Source of the DNA: Methanomassiliicoccus sp.
GTDB taxonomy: Archaea; Thermoplasmatota; Thermoplasmata; Methanomassiliicoccales; Methanomassiliicoccaceae
DNA: 64,000 bases
NCBI GenBank assembly: GCA_012719175.1
Contig: JAAYAX010000013.1
Span: 1-64,000 of the forward strand
Direction of reading: 5' to 3'
The notes under the pieces were generated by a model, which saw only the letters and a list, made by a program, of their open reading frames with translations, had not been told where the DNA came from and ran no database searches. A program made the translations under genes and the position numbers. Each line of letters starts with the position of its first letter. Position 1 is the stretch's first letter. Below are positions 41,281 through 48,448 of this stretch, piece by piece.

Positions 41281-42471
41281 TCAGGCGACCTTATGCATAT
41301 ACGTCTCGATGGCGTCGAACGCCTTCCCCAGGGTCTCCACCGGCGGCAGGAATGTGGCACGGAAGTGCATCTTCCCGTACGTCTCGTCGAAGCCGTGGCC
41401 TGGGACCAGCAGGACGTGACAATTCTTGAGCACGTCCAATACGAAGTCCTGATCGTTCTTCCAGTGCTTGGACTCGATCTTCGGGAAGATGTAGAAGGCC
41501 GCCTGGGGACGTGTGGTCGACAGCCCCGGTATATCATTGATACGCTTGCAGATGTAGTCCCGCCTCTCCTTGAGCTTATGGTTCATCGTATCAAGGTGGT
41601 CCTTGGGCCCCTTGAGGGCCTCTATGACCGCCATCTGGCAAGGATTATTGGCGCTGATGCGAAGCCTTAGCTGGCGCATCATCCCCTCCTTAATCTCGTC
41701 CAGCTTCCCCTGGGGATCGCGGAACACGGTGTAGCCGAGCCTCCATCCGGGCAGTAGGTCGACCTTGGAGAACCCATTGAATAGGATCATGGGCACGTCC
41801 TTGTTCAGAGATGCGGGGGAATGGTGGACACCGTCGAACGTCATGAGATCATAGATCTCGTCGGAGATGACGAAGAGGTCATGCTCACCGGCCAGGTCGG
41901 TCATCTCCTTTAGGACCTTGTCGGAGTACAGTGAGCCCGTGGGGTTGTTGGGGTTGATGATGACCATGCACTTGGTCCTAGGGGTGATCTTCTTCCTCAG
42001 ATCATCGATGTCCGGCTGCCAGTTGTTGGCCTCATCGGCATGATAGGGTACTGATACGCCTCCGAAGAACCTGGTGAACTCCGTGTAAGTGGGGTAACCA
42101 GGACCGGGCACGAGGACCTCGTCGCCAGGGTCCACGGTGGCTGCGGTGACCATCTGGATGGCCTCCGTCACGCCCATGGTGATGACGCAGTCATCGAGGT
42201 CAACTTCCACACCGTTCTTCTGCTTCTCCTTCTCAAGGATGGCCCGGCGCAGTTCGAAGTCGCCCTCTGACTCAGCGTAACCGTTGTCATTGACCTCCAC
42301 GGCTCGGCACAGGGCCTCGCGAACATGCCTGGGGGTCTCGAAATCATATTTGTTAGGGTCTCCGATATGGAGCTTGATGATCTCCGCCCCGTGCTTCTCC
42401 AGCTCTCTCGCTGGAAGAAGGATATCACGGATGGCGTAGGTCACGCCCATCGAGCGTTTGGTCGCCTTCAT
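41281..42471 (-). CDS. Class I aminotransferase (alanine/aspartate type)
   Basis: The 396-residue PLP enzyme has fold-type I motifs: LHIGDPNKYDFETPRHV near the N-terminus, VTEAIQMVTAAT, INPNNPTGSLYS (substrate-binding Asn), ISDEIYDLM with the Asp that contacts PLP, and NGFSKVDLLPGWRLGY with the Schiff-base Lys. It ends with a short-chain domain. Alanine or aspartate aminotransferase are most likely, but the amino donor cannot be fixed from sequence. It is convergent with ribH. Confidence 0.88.
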   Translation of the reverse strand: MKATKRSMGVTYAIRDILLPARELEKHGAEIIKLHIGDPNKYDFETPRHVREALCRAVEVNDNGYAESEGDFELRRAILEKEKQKNGVEVDLDDCVITMGVTEAIQMVTAATVDPGDEVLVPGPGYPTYTEFTRFFGGVSVPYHADEANNWQPDIDDLRKKITPRTKCMVIINPNNPTGSLYSDKVLKEMTDLAGEHDLFVISDEIYDLMTFDGVHHSPASLNKDVPMILFNGFSKVDLLPGWRLGYTVFRDPQGKLDEIKEGMMRQLRLRISANNPCQMAVIEALKGPKDHLDTMNHKLKERRDYICKRINDIPGLSTTRPQAAFYIFPKIESKHWKNDQDFVLDVLKNCHVLLVPGHGFDETYGKMHFRATFLPPVETLGKAFDAIETYMHKVA

Positions 42472-42602
42472 AAAAATCCGGCCTCAAATCTCGCCTTTAA
42501 TAAATTACCAGTATAAACTAGCTTCGACATTATGGTCGTGGTCCAGATGAGGCCTCGTTTTTTTCGAAAAATGTATAATGGTCCTATGACTAACCGCAGC
42601 TT

Positions 42603-44525
42603 GTGGCCCTGGTCCGATTAGGCAAGATACCTCTGAGATGGTGCGATCCGTGCAACGTTCCTGTCCTTGAGAGCAAGCAGTGCGGTCGCTGCGGTGGTGC
42701 GACCAGGCAGATGGAGATAACACCTCCGGGCGATGCCCGTCCTGCATCTCCATGGGATGTGAGGCTCGTGAGGGAGGTCGTTGACAGGCAGTTCGGGCCG
42801 GGCTGCGGGGCGGCGGTACTGCCGGAAGGACACTTCGCGCTGATGAACAAGGCCCCGGCGCTCGACCGCATGGATGAGGTCATGGTGGACGGAACCGTGA
42901 CCGGAACCCTGCGCTACGACCTGGGAAAGGGTTGGACGTTCCTGGCCCGGATGCCCGCGGCCAAGGCCATGCAGGCCATCGCATCCCGCGCGGTGGTCAC
43001 GGCCGATGACGGCGCCATCAAGCCCATCCTCGATGGCTCGAACCTCCTGGCACCAGGGGTGGTCTCCAGAAGCGAGGGGATCTCCGTAGGGGATGAGGTG
43101 CTCGTTGTCGATCGCCAGGGAAGGGCCTTCGCCTCGGGGATCGCACGCATGTGCTCAGAGGAAATGAAAATGGGGGCCAAGGGCATGGCGGTGAAGGTGC
43201 GGTGGATGGAGGCCCCCGAGGATGCACCTCCATCAAAGGCCGCTTCGGGATGGACGGAGGTGCTGGAGGCCAACCACCCGGAGATGGACCGCAAGATCAC
43301 AGAGGCCGTAAAGTTCATGCACCGCATAATGAACGAGAACAATGGCCTCCCCGCCGTGGTCTCGTTCTCGGGAGGCAAGGACTCACTGGCGACACTGCTG
43401 CTGGGACTGAGGACGGGGGTCAAGCTTCCCATTCTATACCTCGACACCGGCCTGGAGTTCCCGGAGACCTTGCAGCATGTCCATGACGTGGCCCGACGCC
43501 ACGACCTCAGGCTGATCCTGGAGGAGGCTCCCCGGGAGGCTTTTGAGGAAGGGTTCAGAGTGTTCGGTCCGCCCGGACGGGACTACCGGTGGTGCTGCAA
43601 GACCAATAAGTTGGGACCTACGGTCCGGGCCATTGCCAAGAACTTTCCCGAAGGGGTCCTCTCCTTCATAGGTCAGAGGCGCTACGAGTCCGAGTCCCGC
43701 GCTGCCAAGCCCAGAGTGTGGCAGAACCCATGGACGCCGGGGCAGATCGGAGCCTCTCCCATACAGAACTGGACGGCGCTGCATGTATGGCTCCTCATCA
43801 TCGGAGATGGGGAGCCATACAACCCTTGGTACGATCGAGGTCTGGACCGCATCGGATGCATAATGTGCCCCGCCTCAGACCTGGCCGAGCTTAAAGTGGT
43901 GGAGGACGGCTGCGCGAACTACAGAGAATGGTCGGAAAAGCTCCACGGCCATGCTTCCAGCAGAGGCCTCCCTACCTCCTGGGTGGAACTGGGAATGTGG
44001 AGGTGGAAGAAGGTGCCTCCTTCAATAATCCAGGAGGTGGACAGGGCGGGCTTCTCAGTGAGAGCTTCGAGAGACGCAGAGGAGGGGTCGGCCGAGAACC
44101 TCAAGCTGTTCCTCCAGGGGGGAGTGTCCCCATGTACCATGGGGTACTCCATCGAAGGCGCCTTCGATCGCCCTCTGCACCTGGACCGGGTGGCTAACGT
44201 CCTCAATATGCTTGGCGAGGTGACCGTGAACGAGGAGGAGGGCTGGGTGATGGTGGACAATGTCACCATCTTCGATGCCGGGGCCCTCATCGCCAAGGAT
44301 GCGGACGCTGAAAAGTTAAAAGAAAAAGTGGAAGGGGTGCGTCGAACGGTGGTCAAGGCCGAGGAGTGCGTCGGTTGCGGCGTCTGCACCGGAAGATGCA
44401 TCGAGGGTGCACTAAGCTTGGTGCTAGGCCGTGTTCATGTCAATGTTGCATCGTGCATCCACTGTGGACGTTGCATGGAACCGTGCCCAGCCATCACGTT
44501 CGGTGACAGCGCTTTTGATTTCTGA
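42603..44525 (+). CDS. PAPS-reductase-type PP-loop protein with zinc ribbon, PUA and 2x[4Fe-4S] domains
   Basis: The 640-residue protein has four parts. Residues 14-32 are a zinc ribbon, CDPCN and CGRCGG. Residues of about 130-200 look like a PUA domain (ILDGSNLLAPGVVSRSEGIS), which binds RNA in modifying enzymes. Residues of about 245-480 are the PP-loop domain with VVSFSGGKDSLATLLLGL and CCKTNKLGP, GCIMCPAS. The end is a two-cluster ferredoxin, CVGCGVCTGRC and CIHCGRCMEPC. This set of domains occurs in methanogens. PUA plus PP-loop suggests RNA sulfuration more than sulfate reduction. GTG 42603 starts the frame; a TATA-like gtataatgg lies near 42571-42579. Confidence 0.85.
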   Translation: MALVRLGKIPLRWCDPCNVPVLESKQCGRCGGATRQMEITPPGDARPASPWDVRLVREVVDRQFGPGCGAAVLPEGHFALMNKAPALDRMDEVMVDGTVTGTLRYDLGKGWTFLARMPAAKAMQAIASRAVVTADDGAIKPILDGSNLLAPGVVSRSEGISVGDEVLVVDRQGRAFASGIARMCSEEMKMGAKGMAVKVRWMEAPEDAPPSKAASGWTEVLEANHPEMDRKITEAVKFMHRIMNENNGLPAVVSFSGGKDSLATLLLGLRTGVKLPILYLDTGLEFPETLQHVHDVARRHDLRLILEEAPREAFEEGFRVFGPPGRDYRWCCKTNKLGPTVRAIAKNFPEGVLSFIGQRRYESESRAAKPRVWQNPWTPGQIGASPIQNWTALHVWLLIIGDGEPYNPWYDRGLDRIGCIMCPASDLAELKVVEDGCANYREWSEKLHGHASSRGLPTSWVELGMWRWKKVPPSIIQEVDRAGFSVRASRDAEEGSAENLKLFLQGGVSPCTMGYSIEGAFDRPLHLDRVANVLNMLGEVTVNEEEGWVMVDNVTIFDAGALIAKDADAEKLKEKVEGVRRTVVKAEECVGCGVCTGRCIEGALSLVLGRVHVNVASCIHCGRCMEPCPAITFGDSAFDF

Positions 44526-44584
44526 CCTTCCTGACGAATATATTTGGGAAGGGGTTTTCCGGCGCGTCTCGATTGCCCCCGCGT

Positions 44585-45823
44585 TCACCGCACGAAATCG
44601 ATGCCGTCGTCATCCATCGGGGATGGCCTTTGCTGCTGAGGCTGCTGCTTGTACTGCTGAGGCTGGCCACCGAGCTTGGGCTTAGCGACCTCATCCTCCA
44701 GAGCACCGAGCTTGCTGGTGGGGGCCCCTCCCTTGCCGTACATGTACTTGGAGGACGCTCCGGTGACTATCAAGAGGATCTTGATGGTGCCTTCCAGCTC
44801 CGGGTCCACCGAGCAACCCCAGATGATCCGCGCGCGCTCGTTGACGCTGTTGGTGACGATCTCTGCGGCCCTCTGAGCCTCGCCTACGGACATGTCCGGC
44901 CCGCCTACGACGCGGATAAGGGCGCCCTTGGCATCCTTGAGGTTGATCTCGCCCAGCAGCGGGGAGGTCAGCGCCTCATGTACCGCGGCCTTCACCCTGT
45001 CATCCTCCTCCGTGTTGCCTTCTCCTATACCCACGAAGGCGACCCCGCCTTCCTTCATGACCGTCTGAATATCAGCATAGTCAAGGTTGACCAGGCCTGG
45101 CTTGGTGATTATCTCGGTGAGGCCCTTTATGGTCTGCATCAGCACCTCGTCGGCGACCTTGAAGGCAGCGTCGACCGGCAGCTTGGGGACCAGTTCCAAA
45201 AGCTTGTCGTTGGGGACCACGATGGTGGTGTCGCACACGGAACGTAGCTTGTTGAGGCCGATCATGGCGTTTTCGGCACGAACGGTGCCCTCGGCCTTGA
45301 AGGGGAACGTGACCACGCCGATGGTGAGAGCCCTTATCTGCTCCTTGGCGATGGAGGCGACATAGTGCGCCGAGCCGGTTCCGGTGCCTCCGCCCATTCC
45401 TGCGGTGACGAAGACGATGTTGGAGCCGGTCAAGAACTGACGAATATCGTTGTCGTTCTCCCTAGCGGCCGCCTCACCGTTCTCCGGCAGGGCGCCGGCG
45501 CCCATCCCCCGGGTGGTGCTCTTCCCTATCAGTATCTTCCTCGGTGCGCGGATGGTCAGCAGGTGCTTGGCATCCGTGTTGATGGCGCAAAGCTGCGCGC
45601 CGCTGATTCCAGCGTCCACGCAGCGGTTGATGGTGTTAGAACCGCCCCCGCCACAGCCGATGATCTTGATGCAGACATCGAGCTGAGCAGCGATCCTCAT
45701 GATCTCCTTGTCCGCATCCGACATGTCCTGCTGTGGAGCAGGAGCTGGAGCAGCTTGCGGTTGGACCGCATACTTCTCCTTGTATTCACTACCAAGTGCG
45801 TTCTTTACCAATGAATTTGGCAT
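44585..45823 (-). CDS. ftsZ: Cell division protein FtsZ
   Basis: The 412-residue tubulin-like GTPase forms the division ring. After a Pro/Gln/Ala-rich N-terminal extension of about 45 residues come VCIKIIGCGGGGSNTINR, the tubulin signature GGGTGTGSAHYVA, and a C-terminal domain. A Gln-rich disordered tail (QPQQYKQQPQQQRPSP) and DGIDFVR end it, fitting a FtsZ C-terminal peptide. The archaeal type FtsZ1/2 cannot be fixed. A small inverted repeat lies just upstream, at the predicted transcription start. Confidence 0.95.
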   Translation of the reverse strand: MPNSLVKNALGSEYKEKYAVQPQAAPAPAPQQDMSDADKEIMRIAAQLDVCIKIIGCGGGGSNTINRCVDAGISGAQLCAINTDAKHLLTIRAPRKILIGKSTTRGMGAGALPENGEAAARENDNDIRQFLTGSNIVFVTAGMGGGTGTGSAHYVASIAKEQIRALTIGVVTFPFKAEGTVRAENAMIGLNKLRSVCDTTIVVPNDKLLELVPKLPVDAAFKVADEVLMQTIKGLTEIITKPGLVNLDYADIQTVMKEGGVAFVGIGEGNTEEDDRVKAAVHEALTSPLLGEINLKDAKGALIRVVGGPDMSVGEAQRAAEIVTNSVNERARIIWGCSVDPELEGTIKILLIVTGASSKYMYGKGGAPTSKLGALEDEVAKPKLGGQPQQYKQQPQQQRPSPMDDDGIDFVR

Positions 45824-45833
45824 TAGTGCATCC

Positions 45834-45846
45834 CTCGTCTGACGAG
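45834..45846. promoter_or_regulatory. Inverted repeat at the ftsZ transcription start
   Basis: CTCGTC-t-GACGAG, 6-base arms, ends 11 bases before the ftsZ ATG. A TATA-like atttatatc on the minus strand (45858-45866) puts the transcription start close to it. One arm overlaps the GAGGG ribosome site, so a hairpin could also affect translation. Confidence 0.4.
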
Positions 45847-45955
45847 ACCGACTATCTGCGATATAAATGTTGTTGACTGGATGTGATTTTTTTATTATTT
45901 GAATATTAGAAAGTTAATATCATCGTCCTATCCAGTAAAAATTCAAAAAATGGGG

Positions 45956-47125
45956 TCAAGCTTTGTCTGACGATTGTCTGACATCAATCACGGACCTCTC
46001 GATGACGGTCTCCGGCCACAATACCACGTGAATACTGGGACTGTCCTCCAGTTGCCGGAAGCCCTTCTGGTATAAATCCTCGGCCGTAGTTGGTATGAGG
46101 TAGGATGCCAGTTTGACGAAGGCGAGCGACTGGGCATACAGCACGAAGGTCGCTGCACGGTCCTGATCGTGCACTCTGGTCTCCAAGGGTCCCTTGTATC
46201 TTTGCAGGAAATCATCTACATGCTCCTGGAGCAAGACCTTGGCCTCCGTGCGTTCGTTGTCAAGGACCAGGGCCTTGACCCGATCGATGAGGTCGTATAA
46301 TCTTGCCATCTCCACCCTGTCCTCCGCATATAGGTCGGACGACGTTACCTTAGGCCTGTCCTTGACCCTGTCCTTGACCTCGTTGGCCAGGGTCAGAAGG
46401 TCGCCTCGCAGCTGGAACTCCTTATTGCGCTCCTCGATGATTGTGCTGGTATCATCGTAAGTCCTCTCTCGGCTTGCTTTCATGGCCTTGCGAAGGGGTT
46501 CCTCGATCGATCCTCCGTATATGCCCATTCGGGAGAGGTCGGGGGCCATCTTCAGGAGCTCCGCAAGATAGTCCTTCAGCTGCTCGGAGCTACGGTAACG
46601 GTGCTTGATGGTGTCCAAACATAGGCCGATGTCCCTGATGGCTCTCATAGTCTCCCCATCGAGGAAGGTCATCTTCGAAAGGTCCGCCAGGGAGACGATG
46701 TCCTCAACGGGGACGTCCTTCCTCTTGGCCATGGCCACCAGGAGCATTGTCTGCTCGTATATGGAGGCATAGGTGACCGCGTGAGCTCCGACAGATTCAC
46801 CCAGGAAGCTCTGCACAGCCTTTCTGACCGTCCTGCTGGGGTGGACCATGTTGGTCATGATGGCCTCCATGCATATGGTGTCCTTGCTGAGCTCGTTCAG
46901 GGTCTGCCTGACCGGCCTGCGTATCCTTTCATCATCGTCATGATAGTGGTTCAAAAGGACGGTCACCGTCTCCAACGGTTTCTGTTCCGCCCATTTGACG
47001 ATCTTCCGTTGTGCCCTCTCGATGTCGGAGTCCTGGTTCGAAGGGAAGGAATCCACGATAATGGCCTCTATGCGCTCCTCGTCGCTTTTCTTCCCCAGAA
47101 TACTCCCCAACGGCATGAGCTTCAC
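45956..47125 (-). CDS. Predicted alpha-solenoid (HEAT-like) protein
   Basis: The 389-residue cytoplasmic protein is nearly all helical and highly charged, with no membrane segment or signal. Two stretches, near DDDERIRRPVRQTLNELS and HPSRTVRKAVQSFLGE, resemble HEAT repeats, which hold partner proteins. A third conserved stretch, around LYAEDRVEMARLYDLIDRVK, looks like a helix pair. I do not recognise the family. ATG 47125 or 47116 may be the start. It is divergent from the roadblock gene, and an inverted repeat sits at its predicted transcription start. Confidence 0.65.
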   Translation of the reverse strand: MKLMPLGSILGKKSDEERIEAIIVDSFPSNQDSDIERAQRKIVKWAEQKPLETVTVLLNHYHDDDERIRRPVRQTLNELSKDTICMEAIMTNMVHPSRTVRKAVQSFLGESVGAHAVTYASIYEQTMLLVAMAKRKDVPVEDIVSLADLSKMTFLDGETMRAIRDIGLCLDTIKHRYRSSEQLKDYLAELLKMAPDLSRMGIYGGSIEEPLRKAMKASRERTYDDTSTIIEERNKEFQLRGDLLTLANEVKDRVKDRPKVTSSDLYAEDRVEMARLYDLIDRVKALVLDNERTEAKVLLQEHVDDFLQRYKGPLETRVHDQDRAATFVLYAQSLAFVKLASYLIPTTAEDLYQKGFRQLEDSPSIHVVLWPETVIERSVIDVRQSSDKA

Positions 47126-47140
47126 AGACTGATGATGTGA

Positions 47141-47160
47141 ATTATTAGGCGACTAATAAT
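47141..47160. promoter_or_regulatory. Inverted repeat before the alpha-solenoid gene
   Basis: ATTATTAG-gcga-CTAATAAT has perfect 8-base arms and lies 15 bases before the ATG at 47125. It is in the divergent promoter region shared with the roadblock gene. A TATA-like stretch for the minus strand (47174-47182) puts transcription start near 47150, so the repeat covers the start. Confidence 0.5.
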
Positions 47161-47299
47161 AGCTTGCCGACCAGATTAATATTATGATAACAAATATTTT
47201 TCATTGTCATTATTGGTTCTCTATCTATTGCATGATGGCGAACCTCTTGCCCCCAATTTTCTTCGCTGATGTACTACCCAGTCCACAATATTATCAAAA

Positions 47300-47308
47300 C
47301 TTATATAT
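47300..47308 (+). promoter_or_regulatory. TATA box of the roadblock gene
   Basis: cttatatat lies about 45-50 bases before ATG 47352, so a leader of about 20 bases is predicted. Confidence 0.45.
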
Positions 47309-47351
47309 GGATGATGTTCAATTAACATTTAGCCTGGAAGCGTGTAGAAAC

Positions 47352-47711
47352 ATGAATGAGATGTCACCCGTAAGGAGCGCCTTGGACGAAATAAAGAAGC
47401 TAGACCATGTCCTGGACGCTTCCCTGGTGTCCCGTGGAGGCATGTATGTCATGGGCGGTCCCTTGAAGGGGCTTCACCGTGAGACCTATGCGGCTATGTC
47501 CGCCATCATGATCGGGGCAGCAGAGACGACCTCTTCAGAACTCAAGGACAAGCTGAACAAGGTGTCGGTGGAGCTGACGGAACAGACGTTGATCCTTATC
47601 AGCATTGGCCCCAAGTATCTCCTGGCGATCCTCGTGGACCATGGCGGGGACCGGGAGATGATCGCTTCTCAGACGAAGAAGATCATGTCCAACGTCGAGA
47701 TGATCATCTAA
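47352..47711 (+). CDS. Roadblock/LC7 domain protein
   Basis: The 119-residue protein has the roadblock/longin-like fold pattern: an N-terminal helix (PVRSALDEIKKLDHVLDASL), then strand VSRGGMYVMG, a central helix with AAMSAIMIGAAETTSSEL, strands around VSVELTEQTLILISIGPKYLL, and a C-terminal helix. In archaea and bacteria such proteins often act with small GTPases (MglA/MglB type) or as dimer platforms. ATG 47352 is the start; the open frame from 47184 lies before the promoter. No GTPase of that kind is in this window. Confidence 0.75.
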   Translation: MNEMSPVRSALDEIKKLDHVLDASLVSRGGMYVMGGPLKGLHRETYAAMSAIMIGAAETTSSELKDKLNKVSVELTEQTLILISIGPKYLLAILVDHGGDREMIASQTKKIMSNVEMII

Positions 47712-47788
47712 GCCTGATCTCTTAACAAACCACTTACTATTCGATTCTCAGATGGCCATCCGTTTTCCCAGTGAACTTGTCGGAGCTG

Positions 47789-48448
47789 TCACATTCTTTT
47801 CAGGCCGCGCCTGAACCATCGAGAGGTGCTCATTATCGCCGAGCTCAATGACCGTGTAGAGGATTGACCAGCTCCGATAGCTTTACACCTCCCGGTTTTA
47901 ATGGCGGTGATGACCTCAGACGCGGTCCGGCAGTCGTCGGGGACCTCGGTGAGCGCGCGTCCCAGGGACCTTTGGTCGTGCGCATCGCTCCCCCCCATGA
48001 CCGGCAATCTCAGCTCCTCCGCGAGCGCCTTGGCGGCCCTGTTCCCTCCCCGGCGGGAGCGGCCGTTGGCCACCTCTATGGCATCGAAGTCGTTATCCCT
48101 AACGTTATTCTCCCCCAGCCCGGTGGACATCCGGTATGGGTGCGGCGCTATGGCGATACCCCCGGCCTCATGGATCTGACGGATGGTCTCAGCGACCTCC
48201 AGGCCTCGCGGGACGGGGCGATCCAATCCCAAACCCAGTATGTGGCCTCCCTTGGAGGATATCTCGATACCGGGAATGACTATCATACCCTCACCGAGGC
48301 GCATCGCCTCCTCGCAGCCACCCATGTCGTTGTGGTCGGTGATGGCCAAAACCCTTATGTCCAGTTGGCGACAGCGGTCGATGATCTCTTCTATGGTCTG
48401 ATGGCCATCATCGGAGTGGGTGGAGTGAACGTGAAGATCTGCCTTCAT
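47789..48448 (-). CDS. PHP-domain metal-dependent phosphoesterase
   Basis: The 219-residue protein carries the PHP motifs: DLHVHSTHSDDG (motif I), ITDHND (motif II), a PGIEIS motif, PHPYRMSTG, and GSDAHD (motif IV). The family binds three metals and hydrolyses phosphoesters, such as histidinol phosphate or 3',5'-nucleotides. It lies at the end of the metG operon, overlapping the stop by four bases. Substrate unknown. A second, longer PHP protein lies at 58796. Confidence 0.85.
   Translation of the reverse strand: MKADLHVHSTHSDDGHQTIEEIIDRCRQLDIRVLAITDHNDMGGCEEAMRLGEGMIVIPGIEISSKGGHILGLGLDRPVPRGLEVAETIRQIHEAGGIAIAPHPYRMSTGLGENNVRDNDFDAIEVANGRSRRGGNRAAKALAEELRLPVMGGSDAHDQRSLGRALTEVPDDCRTASEVITAIKTGRCKAIGAGQSSTRSLSSAIMSTSRWFRRGLKRM

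Noticed and set aside
45933-45945. ccagtaaaaat shared with the hairpin at 19981 as a dispersed repeat
   Set aside because: Only 11 bases are shared, in AT-rich DNA, with no second arm at this place.
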